Source of the DNA: Acidipropionibacterium timonense
Lineage (GTDB): Bacteria; Actinomycetota; Actinomycetes; Propionibacteriales; Propionibacteriaceae
Direction: 5' to 3'
Assembly (NCBI RefSeq): GCF_900605005.1
Contig: NZ_LR027558.1
Span: forward strand, 1,075,408 to 1,139,407
Length of the DNA: 64,000 bases
The translations under genes and the position numbers were made by a program. The notes beneath the pieces are model-generated. The model searched no databases. It saw nothing but the letters and a program-made list of their open reading frames with translations, and was not told the DNA's origin. How positions within the stretch are numbered: position 1 is the first letter of the stretch; the number at the start of each line of letters is the position of its first letter. Below are positions 1 through 9,088 of the stretch, piece by piece.

Positions 1-384
1 GAACCCGGTTTCTTCAAGGACCACCGTGGCGAGTTCGACTTCATCCTCAACACCATCAGTGCCCCCATCGATCTGCACGACTACCTCGGTCTGCTCAAGC
101 CCGGCGGCGCCATGGTCCTCGTCGGACTTCCCCCGGAGGGCCTCGAGCTGCACGCCGGCGACCTCATCGGAGGCCGCAAGGCCCTGGCCGGGTCGAACAT
201 CGGTGGGATCGCGCAGACCCAGGAGATGCTCGACTTCTGCGCCGAGCACGGCTTCGGCGCGCGGATCGAGAAGATCGGGGTGCACGACGTCGACGCCGCC
301 TATGACCGGGTGGTCGCCGGTGACGTGAGGTTCCGCTTCGTCATCGACACCTCGACCTTCGAGGACGCCGCCGTCGAGGCCTGA
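1..384 (+). CDS. Zinc-dependent alcohol dehydrogenase, C-terminal part
   Basis: The window opens inside this gene: frame 1 is open from the first base to the TGA at 382-384, giving the last 127 residues. The text [18 protein letters not shown] followed by [14 protein letters not shown] is the typical end of the NAD(P)-binding Rossmann fold of cinnamyl-alcohol/YahK-type medium-chain dehydrogenases. ...[20 protein letters not shown]... is the conserved closing segment that returns to the catalytic domain. The zinc-binding half lies outside the window, so substrate and zinc ligands cannot be judged. Reversible oxidation of alcohols or aldehydes in the cytosol is expected from the family. Confidence 0.85.
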   Translation, partial: EPGFFKDHRGEFDFILNTISAPIDLHDYLGLLKPGGAMVLVGLPPEGLELHAGDLIGGRKALAGSNIGGIAQTQEMLDFCAEHGFGARIEKIGVHDVDAAYDRVVAGDVRFRFVIDTSTFEDAAVEA

Positions 385-484
385 GTGGGCCCCGGGCCGA
401 CCCCACCCGGCGTCCCGCGTGGCGGCGATGGGCCGTCCCACCCGTGGAGCCGACCGGAAGTCCGTCGGCGGTATCGGGCATGAT

Positions 485-516
485 GGTGGGTGGCCCCGTC
501 ACCGGGGTCACCCACC
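485..516 (+). terminator. Hairpin between adh and thrS (terminator or leader structure)
   Basis: GGTGGGTG at 485-492 pairs with CACCCACC at 509-516, and inside it CCCCG (494-498) pairs with CGGGG (503-507) around the loop TCAC. This makes a nearly continuous 14-bp stem. No T-run follows, so it is either a GC-type terminator of the dehydrogenase gene or a structure in the thrS leader. I could not recognise a T-box specifier loop. Confidence 0.45.
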
Positions 517-560
517 CACCGCGGACCAGGTATGCCCGTGGCCAGACGAAGGGAAGCAGC

Positions 561-2612
561 GTGTCCATCTCCATCACCGTGCACCAGCAGGACGAACGCC
601 AGGAACGGACGGTGGACACCGGTACCACCGGGCTCGACCTCTTCGGGGCCGACCGGGACGTCGTCGCCATGAGGGTGGGGGGCCGTCTGCTCGACCTGCA
701 GCGCGAGCTGTTCGACGGAGACGTCGTCGAGCCCGTCCCGGCCGCCAGCCCCGATGGCCTCGACATCATCCGGCACTCGTGCACCCACGTCATGGCCCAG
801 GCCGTCCAGGAGCTCAATCCCGAGGTCAACCTCGGTATCGGCCCGTTCATCACCGATGGCTTCTACTACGACTTCGGCAACATCGACGCCGTCACCCCCG
901 AGGTCGTCAAGGAGCTCGAGAAGCGGATGAAGCGCATCGTCAAGGAGAACCAGCGGTTCGTGCGCCGGGTCGTCTCCGAGGACGAGGCGCGCGCCGAGCT
1001 GTCCGACCAGCCGTACAAGCTCGAGCTCATCGGGTCCAAGGGCGGCCACGGCGCCGAGGGCGCCTCGGTCGAGGTCGGCGGGTCCGAGCTCACCATCTAC
1101 GACAACGTCCGACGTGACGGTGAGGTCGCCTGGAAGGACCTGTGCCGTGGGCCGCACGTGCCCTCGACGAAGTACCTGGGCAACGGCTTCGCCCTCACGA
1201 AGTCGTCGGCGGCGTACTGGAAGGGCGATCAGGCCAACGACCAGCTCCAGCGCATCTACGGCACCGCCTGGGCGTCCAAGGACGACCTCGTCGCGTACCA
1301 GACCCGGATGGCCGAGGCCGCCAAGCGTGACCACCGCAAGCTGGGTGCCGAACTCGACCTCTACTCGTTCCCCGAGGAGATCGGCCCCGGGCTCGTCCTC
1401 TTCCACCCCAGGGGCGGGATCCTGCGCCACCTCATCGAGGAGTACGTCACCTCGCGTCACCTCGAGGCCGGGTTCGACTTCGTCCACACCCCGGAGATCA
1501 CCAAGGGCGGCGTCTTCCACACCTCCGGACACCTCCCGTACTACGCGGACACGATGTTCCCGCCGATGCTCGCCGACGAGGAGCGCGACGCCGAGGGACA
1601 CGTCACCAGGGCCGGCCAGGAGTACTACCTCAAGGCCATGAACTGCCCGATGCACAACCTCATCTTCCGGTCGCGCGGGCGGTCCTACCGTGAGCTGCCG
1701 CTTCGCTTCTTCGAGATGGGTCATGACTACCGTTACGAGAAGTCCGGCGTCGTGCACGGGCTCACCCGGATGCGCGGGTTCACCCAGGACGACTCGCACA
1801 CCTACTGCACCCCCGAGCAGGCCTCCGGCGAGATCCGGATGCTCCTCGACTTCTTCCTGTCGATCCTGCGTGACTTCGGCCTCACCGACTTCTACCTCGA
1901 GCTGTCGACCCGCGACGACGACAAGCACGCCGACAAGTTCATCGGCTCCGACGAGGACTGGGCCGCAGCGACGTCGATCCTCGAGGAGGCCTGCACCTCG
2001 ACCGGTCTCCAGCTCGTTCCCGACCCGGGTGGTGCGGCCTTCTACGGCCCCAAGGTGTCGGTCCAGGTCAAGGACGCCATCGGGCGCACCTGGCAGATGT
2101 CGACCGTCCAGTACGACTTCAACCAGCCGGAACGGTTCGGCCTGGAGTACACCGCGGCCGACGGGTCACGACGTCGCCCGGTGATGATCCACTCGGCCAA
2201 GCTCGGCTCGGTGGAGAGGTTCATCGGCGTCCTGGTCGAGCACTACGCCGGGGCCTTCCCGGTGTGGCTGTCGCCGGTGCAGGTGCTCGGGGTGCCGGTC
2301 GCCGAGGAGTTCGACGAGTACTTGCACGGCTTCGCCGACGACCTGCGGGCCGCCGGGGTGCGCGTCGACCTCGACCTGTCCTCGGACCGGTTCGGCAAGA
2401 AGATCCGCAACGCCACCCAGTCGAAGGTGCCGTTCATCGTCATCGTCGGTGGGGAGGACCGTGACGCCGGTGCCGTGTCGTTCCGCTTCCGTGACGGGTC
2501 CCAGCTCAACGGCGTCCCCCGGGCCGAGGCCGTCGAGCTGGTGCGGGCCTGGAACGACTCGCGCCGCAACGACTCGCCGACCGTCGAGACGGCCCGCCGG
2601 GCGCAGGACTGA
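561..2612 (+). CDS. thrS: Threonine-tRNA ligase
   Basis: Charges tRNA-Thr with threonine in the cytosol. The 683 residues show an N-terminal TGS-like domain (about 1-65), the HxxxH editing-domain motif HSCTH at 72-76, and the class II core with MNCPMH, whose Cys362 should be one of the three zinc ligands. Motif 2 (LPLRFFEMG), the [12 protein letters not shown] segment and a C-terminal anticodon-binding domain ([13 protein letters not shown]) follow. The frame is open further upstream, but the GTG at 561 has a purine-rich site (GAAGGGA) just before it and yields the family-typical start of the TGS domain. First gene of a tight block; the HIT gene begins 2 bp after its stop. Confidence 0.96.
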   Translation: MSISITVHQQDERQERTVDTGTTGLDLFGADRDVVAMRVGGRLLDLQRELFDGDVVEPVPAASPDGLDIIRHSCTHVMAQAVQELNPEVNLGIGPFITDGFYYDFGNIDAVTPEVVKELEKRMKRIVKENQRFVRRVVSEDEARAELSDQPYKLELIGSKGGHGAEGASVEVGGSELTIYDNVRRDGEVAWKDLCRGPHVPSTKYLGNGFALTKSSAAYWKGDQANDQLQRIYGTAWASKDDLVAYQTRMAEAAKRDHRKLGAELDLYSFPEEIGPGLVLFHPRGGILRHLIEEYVTSRHLEAGFDFVHTPEITKGGVFHTSGHLPYYADTMFPPMLADEERDAEGHVTRAGQEYYLKAMNCPMHNLIFRSRGRSYRELPLRFFEMGHDYRYEKSGVVHGLTRMRGFTQDDSHTYCTPEQASGEIRMLLDFFLSILRDFGLTDFYLELSTRDDDKHADKFIGSDEDWAAATSILEEACTSTGLQLVPDPGGAAFYGPKVSVQVKDAIGRTWQMSTVQYDFNQPERFGLEYTAADGSRRRPVMIHSAKLGSVERFIGVLVEHYAGAFPVWLSPVQVLGVPVAEEFDEYLHGFADDLRAAGVRVDLDLSSDRFGKKIRNATQSKVPFIVIVGGEDRDAGAVSFRFRDGSQLNGVPRAEAVELVRAWNDSRRNDSPTVETARRAQD

Positions 2613-2614
2613 CG

Positions 2615-3181
2615 ATGTCGCAGCAGGACGAGGTGCGCATCGAGTTCGCCGAGAGTCTGGCCGGGGTCCCCGATCCCTTCGGACGGTTCTGGACCCCGCA
2701 CCGCATGGCCTACATCGGTGGTGAGAACAAGCCGACCGGCCCGCGTGCCGACGACGGCTGTCCCTTCTGCACCGCCCCGGGACGCTCGGACGAGGATGCT
2801 CTCATCGTCCATCGGGGCACGGCCTGCTACGTCATCATGAACCTCTACCCGTACGGGCCGGGGCACCTGCTCGTGTGCCCCTACCGGCACGTCTCCGGCT
2901 ACGTCGACGCCACCGAGGAGGAGGTCGCCGAGATGGCCTCCCTCACCCGGTCGGCGATTCGCGTGCTGTCCCACGTCTCCCACCCGCAGGGGTTCAACGT
3001 CGGTATGAACCAGGGTGCGGCCGGGGGAGCGGGCATCGCCGCACACCTGCACCAGCACGTCCTGCCTCGGTGGGTGGGGGACACGAACTTCCTGCCCATC
3101 GTCGCGGGGGTGCGGGCCGTCCCGCAGCTGCTGTCGGACGGACGACGGATGCTCGCCGAGGCCTGGGAGAACCATGCTTGA
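2615..3181 (+). CDS. HIT family hydrolase/phosphorylase (AP4A phosphorylase-like)
   Basis: 188 residues with the histidine triad HLHQH at 144-148 followed by VLPRW, and a CPFC pair near residue 49-52 that may bind zinc. It corresponds in sequence style and position to the mycobacterial HIT protein between thrS and pgsA1, which cleaves diadenosine tetraphosphate phosphorolytically. That exact activity is inferred from synteny; hydrolysis of another nucleotide conjugate remains possible. It sits 2 bp after thrS and its stop overlaps the start of the next gene by 8 bp, so the four genes that follow are probably translated together. Confidence 0.9.
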   Translation: MSQQDEVRIEFAESLAGVPDPFGRFWTPHRMAYIGGENKPTGPRADDGCPFCTAPGRSDEDALIVHRGTACYVIMNLYPYGPGHLLVCPYRHVSGYVDATEEEVAEMASLTRSAIRVLSHVSHPQGFNVGMNQGAAGGAGIAAHLHQHVLPRWVGDTNFLPIVAGVRAVPQLLSDGRRMLAEAWENHA

Positions 3182-3797
3182 GAGGTTCCGCCAGGGCTGG
3201 CAGAAGGTCATGCGGCCGCTGGCCGCCGGGCTCATCCGGATGCACGTCACCCCCGACATGGTCACCTGGGTGGGCACCCTCGGGGCGGTCGTCATGGCGC
3301 TGGTGTGCATCCCGCGCGGATGGCTGTGGCAGGGCGCACTGCTCATCGCGCTCTTCATCTTCTCCGACTCGATCGACGGCAACATGGCTCGTCAGCTCGG
3401 GCGTCACTCGCAGTGGGGATCGTTCCTCGACTCCTCCCTCGACCGGATCGGCGACGGTGCGCTCTTCGGGGCCATCGCGTTGTACTACGCCGGCCCGGGA
3501 AACTCGGTGACGTGGTCCGCCGTGACCCTGGCGGCGCTGGTCCTGGGCATGGAGACGTCCTACGTGCGGGCCAAGGCCGAGTCCCTCGGCATGTCGGCCA
3601 AGATGGGTCTGGCGACGCGGTCCGACCGGCTGCTCATCAGCCTCGTGGCCGTCGAACTGGCCGGGCTGGCGGGGGCGGGTGTCCTGCCGGCCGGGCTGCG
3701 CTGGGCCCTGCCGGTGGCCATGTCGTACCTCACCCTGGCCGGGGCCGTCACCGTCGGCCAGCGGATGGCCGCCGTCCACCGTCAGTCGGACTCCTGA
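3174..3797 (+). CDS. pgsA1: CDP-alcohol phosphatidyltransferase, phosphatidylinositol phosphate synthase
   Basis: Membrane enzyme expected to join CDP-diacylglycerol with inositol phosphate, the first step toward PI and PI mannosides. The family motif D-x2-DG-x2-AR-x8-G-x3-D-x3-D is complete (D65, D68-G69, A72-R73, G82, D86, D90). About five hydrophobic segments follow the MHVTPDMVTW start of the domain. The ATG at 3174 overlaps the HIT gene end. Immediate neighbours are a PIM acyltransferase-like gene and pimA, which is what makes the inositol-lipid assignment more likely than glycerol phosphate. 207 aa, normal for the family. Confidence 0.9.
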   Translation: MLERFRQGWQKVMRPLAAGLIRMHVTPDMVTWVGTLGAVVMALVCIPRGWLWQGALLIALFIFSDSIDGNMARQLGRHSQWGSFLDSSLDRIGDGALFGAIALYYAGPGNSVTWSAVTLAALVLGMETSYVRAKAESLGMSAKMGLATRSDRLLISLVAVELAGLAGAGVLPAGLRWALPVAMSYLTLAGAVTVGQRMAAVHRQSDS

Positions 3798-3798
3798 G

Positions 3799-4662
3799 GT
3801 GGGCCTGCGTGCATCGGCCCTGGCATCGGTCGGGTACCTGCCGCCGGTGCTGTGGCGTCCGGCGGCCCGGCTCGGCGGCGAGGTCGTCGCCCGGCGCCCA
3901 CCGCGGCCCATCCGCCAGTGGCAGCTCAATGCCGCCGTCATGACCGGGAGTCGACCCGACCGGGCCATGACGGCCGCCGCGGTGCGGTCGTGGTCGCGCA
4001 CCCTCGTCACTTCGATGCAGCTGGCCCACTGGTCGGCACGTCGCATCGACGAGTCGGTGCGCATCGACCCCGAGGCGCTGGCCGTGCTGCTGCGCGAGCA
4101 CCGCAGCTGCGGGGTCGTCCTGGCGCTGCCCCACATGGGGTCGTGGGATCTGGCGGGGGCCTGGGCGGCCCGGCGCGGACTGGCTCCGTCGGTCGTGGCC
4201 GAGGCCCTGCCGGACGGCCAGTTCGAGGTCTTCGTGCGGGCCCGCGAACGGATGGGCATGACGGTGCACGGCCACCGCGACGAGGGGCTCGTCCACGCCC
4301 TCCTGGGTGACCTCGACCGGGGACACGCCGTCTGTCTGGTGAGTGACCGCGACTTCAGTCGACACGGGGTGCCGATGACCTGGCCCACGGCGCGCGGCCG
4401 TGTCTCGGCCACCATGCCAGCCGGCCCGGCCCACATCGCGGCGGCCACCGGCGCCGCCCTCGTCGCCGTGGCCAGCCATTACGACGGACCACGGACGATG
4501 GTTCTCGAGCTGTCCGACCCCATCGATCTGGGCGTGGGCCCGCGAGCGCGCCAGGTGTCCCGGGGTACCCAGGCGCTCGCCGACTGGTTCGCCGCTCGCA
4601 TCCGCGACCACGTCGTCGACTGGCACATGCTCCAGCCCTTCTTCCCGGGGGTGCGGGCATGA
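3799..4662 (+). CDS. Phosphatidylinositol mannoside acyltransferase (LpxL/HtrB-like)
   Basis: 287 residues of the bacterial lipid A/PIM acyltransferase family. The catalytic HX4D motif is present as HMGSWD (H112, D117) in the context LALPHMGSWDLAG. In actinobacteria lying between pgsA1 and pimA, this protein acylates a mannose of PIM1/PIM2 at the inner face of the membrane; that specific role is inferred from gene order. The GTG at 3799 begins one base after the stop of pgsA1, while longer upstream readings in the frame would run through pgsA1. Its end overlaps pimA by 4 bp. Confidence 0.88.
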   Translation: MGLRASALASVGYLPPVLWRPAARLGGEVVARRPPRPIRQWQLNAAVMTGSRPDRAMTAAAVRSWSRTLVTSMQLAHWSARRIDESVRIDPEALAVLLREHRSCGVVLALPHMGSWDLAGAWAARRGLAPSVVAEALPDGQFEVFVRARERMGMTVHGHRDEGLVHALLGDLDRGHAVCLVSDRDFSRHGVPMTWPTARGRVSATMPAGPAHIAAATGAALVAVASHYDGPRTMVLELSDPIDLGVGPRARQVSRGTQALADWFAARIRDHVVDWHMLQPFFPGVRA

Positions 4663-5924
4663 CCGGGTGGGGTCCCGTGCCGGGACCGGGTCCCGTGTGG
4701 GGGCGGGGCCGATCCGTGCCGTCGCCGTCGGATCCGTTGTCGGAGCGCGACTGGTTGTCGGTGGGGCTGGTGTGCCCCTACTCCTTCAGCCATCCCGGCG
4801 GGGTGCAGAACCACGTGCTCGGCCTGGCGTCATGGCTGCGTCGACAGGGGCACGTCGTCCACATCCTGGGTCCCGGTCATCCCGGTCGGGGCAGACTCGA
4901 GGAGCTCGGGCTGCCGCCCGAGTCGTTCAGTTCCACGGGGTTGACGGTTCCGGTGGCGGTCAACGGGTCGACGGCGCGCATCGGTATCGGTGCCCGGACC
5001 GCGGTGAGGGTGCACGGCTGGCTCGACTCACACCACTTCGACGTCATCCACGTCCACGAGCCGATGAACCCGTCGACGTCCCTGCTCACCCTGTGGAACG
5101 CCGACCGGCCGCTCGTGGCGACCTTCCATGCCGCGACCGCCGAGACGCCGGTGCTGCGAGCCGCGCGGCGGCTGGCCCCGTCCTCGGTGGCTCGGATCGA
5201 CGACGCCATCGCCGTGTCCGGGGCCGCGGCGGCCACGGCGACCCGGATCTGGCGGGTGCACCCGGTCATCATCGGCAACGGGGTCGACGTCGCCCGGCTC
5301 ACCTCGGTCGGGACACCACGGAGCGACGCCCCGTGGCGGACGGGTCGGCCCACGGTGCTCTTCCTGGGGCGCTTCGAGGAGCCACGCAAGGGGTTCGACG
5401 CCTTCGCCGAGGCGGTGGGACGGGTGCGCCGGACCTGGCCCGAGCTCGACGCCGTCGTCGTCGGTCCCGGACAGGTTCCGGCCCGGGAGGGGATCCGCTT
5501 CCTCGGCGCCCTGTCCGACGACGGTCGTGACGCCGTACTGGCTGCCGCCGACGTCTACGTCGCCCCGAACACCGGAGGGGAGTCCTTCGGCATCGTCCTC
5601 GTCGAGGCGATGGCCGCCGGGGCCAGTGTCGTCGCCAGCGATCTGCCGGGGTTCCGAGAGGTGCTCACCGACGACCGGGGTCTGGTCGGACGCCTCGTCC
5701 CGGTCGGGGACGTCTCGGCCCTGGCCTCGGCGGTGGGTGAGGCCCTCACCGACCGTTCCCGGGGAGCCGACGATCCTGATCGAGCTCGACGCCGCGCCGC
5801 CGAGTTCGACTGGGGCCAGGTGGGCCCACGGATCGTGCGCCGCTATCGGACGGCCATCGAGGTGCGGGCCGACCGCACGGCGCGACGACCCAGGTGGACC
5901 GATCGCCTAGGCTGGGGCTCGTGA
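4659..5924 (+). CDS. pimA: Phosphatidylinositol alpha-mannosyltransferase
   Basis: GT4-family glycosyltransferase that should add the first mannose from GDP-mannose to phosphatidylinositol. The signature VCPYSFSHPGGVQNHV lies at 38-53, HVHEP follows in the N-terminal Rossmann domain, and the nucleotide-sugar region reads ESFGIVLVEAMAAG in the C-terminal domain. The ATG at 4659 (ATGA overlap) gives a Pro/Gly-rich N-terminal extension of about 33 residues compared with the mycobacterial protein. A GTG at 4716 or a start just before GLVCP may be the real one. Last of the PIM block; pgsA2 starts at its stop codon. Confidence 0.93.
   Translation: MTGWGPVPGPGPVWGRGRSVPSPSDPLSERDWLSVGLVCPYSFSHPGGVQNHVLGLASWLRRQGHVVHILGPGHPGRGRLEELGLPPESFSSTGLTVPVAVNGSTARIGIGARTAVRVHGWLDSHHFDVIHVHEPMNPSTSLLTLWNADRPLVATFHAATAETPVLRAARRLAPSSVARIDDAIAVSGAAAATATRIWRVHPVIIGNGVDVARLTSVGTPRSDAPWRTGRPTVLFLGRFEEPRKGFDAFAEAVGRVRRTWPELDAVVVGPGQVPAREGIRFLGALSDDGRDAVLAAADVYVAPNTGGESFGIVLVEAMAAGASVVASDLPGFREVLTDDRGLVGRLVPVGDVSALASAVGEALTDRSRGADDPDRARRRAAEFDWGQVGPRIVRRYRTAIEVRADRTARRPRWTDRLGWGS
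5908..5913 (+). promoter_or_regulatory. -10 box TAGGCT for a leaderless pgsA2 transcript
   Basis: TAGGCT lies 7 bases before the GTG at 5921, which would place transcription start at or next to the start codon. It sits inside the end of pimA, so pgsA2 could be transcribed independently of the PIM genes. Confidence 0.45.
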
Positions 5925-6532
5925 CCCAGGAGACGAACCCGGTGAGCTACGACACCGACAGATTCCTGACGGTGCCCAATGTGCTGTCGCTGGTGCGTCT
6001 GTTCGGAGTACCGCTGTTCGTCTGGCTGGTCCTGGGGCCCCATGCCGATGTGTGGGCGGTCGTCGTGCTGGCCCTGGCCGGCCTCACCGACTGGTTCGAC
6101 GGTCGGATCGCCCGACGCTGGCACCAGGTGTCCCGGGCGGGCCAGATGCTCGACCCCATCGCCGACCGGCTCTACATCTTCGCCATCATCGTCGCCCTCA
6201 TGGTGCGCGACGTCATCCCGGTCTGGCTCGTCGTCATCGTCGTCGCCCGCGACGTCATGCTCGCCTGTCACGTGCCGGCACTGCGCACCCGCGGGTTCAC
6301 CTCGCTCCCGGTGCACTTCGTCGGCAAGGCCGCGACCTTCTGCCTGCTGTACTCCTTCCCGTTGGTCCTCCTGGGTCATCTGGGAGGGGGCTGGGTCGTC
6401 GCCCGGATCCTCGGGTGGGCGTTCGCCGTGTGGGGGACCGGGCTGTACTGGTGGGCCGGGCTGCTGTACGTGCGTCAGACCTGGCACCTCCTGGCGACGA
6501 CGCCCCGGGTGGATCGACGTCGTCGTGACTGA
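5921..6532 (+). CDS. pgsA2: CDP-alcohol phosphatidyltransferase (PgsA2-like)
   Basis: 203-residue membrane enzyme of phospholipid synthesis, in the same family as the gene at 3174 but a different subgroup. The motif is complete: D57, D60-G61, A64-R65, G74, D78, D82 (TDWFDGRIARRW, then GQMLDPIADR). Several hydrophobic helices follow. The mycobacterial counterpart in this gene order is called PgsA2; phosphatidylglycerophosphate or cardiolipin synthesis is the likely role. The GTG at 5921 overlaps the pimA stop as GTGA; a second GTG at 5942 is possible. Confidence 0.85.
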   Translation: MTQETNPVSYDTDRFLTVPNVLSLVRLFGVPLFVWLVLGPHADVWAVVVLALAGLTDWFDGRIARRWHQVSRAGQMLDPIADRLYIFAIIVALMVRDVIPVWLVVIVVARDVMLACHVPALRTRGFTSLPVHFVGKAATFCLLYSFPLVLLGHLGGGWVVARILGWAFAVWGTGLYWWAGLLYVRQTWHLLATTPRVDRRRRD

Positions 6533-7334
6533 GCAACGCCCCGCCTCCGGGCGCCGACCGGACTGGACCATGGACCTCCTGCGCGAGGTGCGTGACCAGG
6601 CCCTCGACCCCAACTACGAGGCCGTGACACGCCGGGAGTACGCCGCCGGCTCGCGAGCTAGACGCAGCTGGGTGGCCGGCACCCTCGCCGTCCTCCTCGT
6701 CGCCGGTCTGGCCGTCGGGACGGCGTGGCGCACCACGGCCGCCCAGGAACCCGCCCTGGCCGCCGAACGCGGCGACCTCGTCCGTCGGGTGCAGTCGGCG
6801 CAGGCCCACGCCTCGGCCCAGGAGTCACAGATCTCGAGCCTGCGGTCCCAGGTGGAGCAGCTGCGTCGGGCCGACTCGGCCCCACCGACTCCGCAGGCCG
6901 GTGCCGTGGCCAGGGTCGGTGCCGCGGCGGTGAGCGGTCCGGGCGTCGCCCTCGTCGTCGACGATGCGCGGGATGCCGCCTCCGACGCCGAGGGGCGCAT
7001 CGGTGACGCCGACCTGCGTCGAGTCGTCAACGGGCTGTGGCAGGCCGGGGCGGAGGCCGTCGCCATCAATGGGCGGCGGGTGAGCGCACGGACCGCGATC
7101 CGAACCGCCGGGTCGGCGATCACCGTCGACTACGTCTCCCTGTCGCGCCCCTACACGATCGAGGCCATCGGCGACCCGGCGACCCTGCCGGGACGCTTCG
7201 CGCAGACCGACGGCGCGGTGCAGACCCAGTTCCTCCATGACAACTACGGGGTTCGCTACGAGATCCACTCCCGGACGCGGATCGACCTGCCGGCCTCGGG
7301 GAACCTCACGGTCGCTGAGGCCACCCCGCGGTGA
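6525..7334 (+). CDS. DUF881 family membrane-anchored protein (first copy)
   Basis: 269 residues: a short cytoplasmic head, one membrane span (about VAGTLAVLLVAGLAVGTAW), a coiled-coil stretch (QSAQAHASAQESQISSLRSQ) and the extracytoplasmic DUF881 domain with GPGVALVVDDARD and AGAEAVAINGRR. No enzymatic role is known for the family; members lie beside the small basic protein gene and are linked to envelope or division functions by context only. The GTG at 6525 overlaps the pgsA2 stop by 8 bp. A second DUF881 gene follows the small basic protein gene, as in mycobacteria. Confidence 0.88.
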   Translation: MTEQRPASGRRPDWTMDLLREVRDQALDPNYEAVTRREYAAGSRARRSWVAGTLAVLLVAGLAVGTAWRTTAAQEPALAAERGDLVRRVQSAQAHASAQESQISSLRSQVEQLRRADSAPPTPQAGAVARVGAAAVSGPGVALVVDDARDAASDAEGRIGDADLRRVVNGLWQAGAEAVAINGRRVSARTAIRTAGSAITVDYVSLSRPYTIEAIGDPATLPGRFAQTDGAVQTQFLHDNYGVRYEIHSRTRIDLPASGNLTVAEATPR

Positions 7335-7429
7335 GGTCGCAGACGCGATCGCGCCGCTCGTCCTGACGGGCCGGGCCCCATGGCAGGATGGTGTGACACG
7401 GAACATCCGGTCGCCATGGGGGAGTGCGC

Positions 7430-7762
7430 ATGCTTGCTGTCATCGGTCTGGTCGTCGGGATCATCCTCGGCCTGGTCCTCGACCCGACCTTGCCGGCAGC
7501 ACTGCAGCCCTACCTGCCCATCATGATCGTCGCCGCCCTCGACGCGCTCTTCGGTGCCCTGCGCGCCTACCTGTCGCACACCTTCTCCGATCGGGTCTTC
7601 ATCGTCTCGTTCATCTCGAACGTCGCCATCGCCGGCCTCATCGTCTGGGTCGGCGACCAGATCGGGGTGGGCTCGCAGTTGTCGACGGCGGTGGTCGTCG
7701 TCCTGGGGATCCGGATCTTCACCAATGCCGCGGCGATCCGACGGGCGGTCTTCCATGCCTGA
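7430..7762 (+). CDS. sbp: Small basic protein, DUF1290 family
   Basis: 110-residue membrane protein with three hydrophobic helices: MLAVIGLVVGIILGLVL, the YLPIMIVAALDALFGALRAY region, and FIVSFISNVAIAGLIVWVG. It matches the small basic protein family, found between two DUF881 genes in actinobacteria and near division genes in Bacillus. The ATG at 7430 is chosen because GGGGGA ends 6 bases before it; the GTG at 7424 would sit directly on that site. Function unknown beyond a proposed envelope or cell-division link. Confidence 0.88.
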   Translation: MLAVIGLVVGIILGLVLDPTLPAALQPYLPIMIVAALDALFGALRAYLSHTFSDRVFIVSFISNVAIAGLIVWVGDQIGVGSQLSTAVVVVLGIRIFTNAAAIRRAVFHA

Positions 7763-8615
7763 GTGCTCCGAGCCGCAGTCGACCCCCGACACGCAGTCGA
7801 CCCCCGACACGCCGGCGATCGCCGACGACCCGACGATCACCGACGAGCCGACGGCACCCGAGAGGGTCGACGGGTCGGCGACACACCCGCATCACCGGAT
7901 CGACTGGACCGTCCTGCGTCATGACCTCACCCACCCGGCCAAGGGGCAGCTCATCATCGCGCTCATCCTCTGCCTCTTCGCGACGGTCCTCGTGAGCCAG
8001 GTGCGCCAGCGGGCCCACGAGGACCCCTTCTCGCAGATGCGTCGGGCCGACCTCGTGGCCATGCTCGACTCGCTGTCGACGTCATCGCGTCAACTCGACT
8101 CGCAGATCGCCGACCTGCGCGAGACCAGGCGTCAGCTCGAGTCCGGTGCGGACGCCCGCAAGGTCGCGGCCGAGCAGGCGCGCGAGCGCCTGGCCCAGCT
8201 CGAGGTGCTCCAGGGGACCGTGCCCGTGCACGGCCCGGGGATCACCCTGACCATCTCCGACCCGCAGCAGAAGGTCACCTCCGACATGCTCCTGGACGCC
8301 GTCGAGGAGATGCGCGACGCCGGCGCCGAGGCCATGGCCGTCAACGGGAAGGTACGGATCGTCGCCAACACGTGGTTCGCCACCGGTGCCGATGGCCTCG
8401 TCGTCTCGGGCAAGCCGATCAGCCGACCGATCGTCCTCACCGTCATCGGCGACCCGCACGCCCTGGAGGAGGGGGCGCGGTTCCGCGGTGGTCTCGTCTC
8501 ACAGGTCGAGTCGGACCAGGTGGGTGCCTCCGTGACGATCACCCGGTCCCAGGACCTCACCATCTCGGCGGTCGTGTCACCGGCCCCGATGACCCATGCC
8601 ACACCGGTACGCTGA
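7755..8615 (+). CDS. DUF881 family membrane-anchored protein (second copy)
   Basis: 286 residues. A low-complexity acidic/Pro/Thr head of about 50 residues contains the imperfect repeat STPDTQSTPDT. It is followed by one transmembrane helix (LIIALILCLFATVLVS), a coiled-coil (about 95-150, LDSQIADLRETRRQLES) and a DUF881 domain (HGPGITLTISDPQQ, AGAEAMAVNGKVRI). Its start overlaps the sbp stop by 8 bp, so the trio DUF881-sbp-DUF881 is probably one translational unit. The paired DUF881 proteins presumably act together outside the membrane; this is inference. Confidence 0.88.
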   Translation: MPECSEPQSTPDTQSTPDTPAIADDPTITDEPTAPERVDGSATHPHHRIDWTVLRHDLTHPAKGQLIIALILCLFATVLVSQVRQRAHEDPFSQMRRADLVAMLDSLSTSSRQLDSQIADLRETRRQLESGADARKVAAEQARERLAQLEVLQGTVPVHGPGITLTISDPQQKVTSDMLLDAVEEMRDAGAEAMAVNGKVRIVANTWFATGADGLVVSGKPISRPIVLTVIGDPHALEEGARFRGGLVSQVESDQVGASVTITRSQDLTISAVVSPAPMTHATPVR

Positions 8616-8622
8616 GGGTGGC

Positions 8623-8628
8623 TAGTGT
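8623..8628 (+). promoter_or_regulatory. Possible -10 box TAGTGT upstream of gcvH
   Basis: TAGTGT lies 40 bases before the gcvH start, in the 53-bp gap after the second DUF881 gene. It is the only gap in this block large enough for a promoter. No convincing -35 was seen. Confidence 0.3.
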
Positions 8629-8668
8629 GGTTCCCACGGCCGCGACCCTGCGAGGAGGTGCCCCAGCC

Positions 8669-9088
8669 ATGACCGAGATTCCCGAGGATCTGCTGTACAC
8701 CGACGACCACCTGTGGGTGCGAGCGGGCAATGGCGACGAGGCGCGCGTCGGTCTCACCGAGGTCGTCATCGCAGCTCATGGTGACGTCGTCGAGGTCGAT
8801 CTGCCACGGGTCGGTGATGTCGTCGGCAGGGGTGACTCCTGTGCCCAGGTCGAGTTCCCCGACAAGGTCTGGGAGGTCGACTCCCCGGTGACCGGCGAGG
8901 TGCTCGCCGTCAATGACGTCGTCGCCGCTGACCCCCGGGTGCTCGTCGAGGATCCCTACGGGGACGGGTGGCTCATGAGCGTGCGCCTGGACGATCCGTC
9001 CGAGGTGGACGAGTTGCTCGATGCCGACGGCTATGCTGCGGGTCCCGGGGCCGATGGGGAGCCGGACGACGAGGTGACGGCGCGATGA
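8669..9088 (+). CDS. gcvH: Glycine cleavage H-protein homologue lacking the lysine at the usual position
   Basis: 139 residues with the H-protein fold: LLYTDDHLWVR at the start, then GDVVEVDLPRVGDVV, DSPVTGEVLAVN and DPYGDGWLM. Normal H-proteins carry the lipoylated Lys in E-S-x-K-A, seven residues before the S-P of the SPVSG turn. Here the aligned text is E62-F-P-D65-K66-V, so Asp occupies the lipoyl position and the only nearby Lys is shifted by one. Either the protein is not lipoylated or the modification site has moved. GAGGAGG lies at a good distance before the ATG. No gcvT or gcvP gene is present nearby. Its end overlaps garA by 4 bp. Confidence 0.85.
   Translation: MTEIPEDLLYTDDHLWVRAGNGDEARVGLTEVVIAAHGDVVEVDLPRVGDVVGRGDSCAQVEFPDKVWEVDSPVTGEVLAVNDVVAADPRVLVEDPYGDGWLMSVRLDDPSEVDELLDADGYAAGPGADGEPDDEVTAR

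Noticed and set aside
485-516. T-box riboswitch before thrS
   Set aside because: A strong hairpin exists, but neither a specifier loop nor the conserved T-box bulge sequence could be recognised.
300-1928. A 542-residue open frame antisense to thrS
   Set aside because: Same shadow effect; thrS carries all synthetase motifs on the plus strand.
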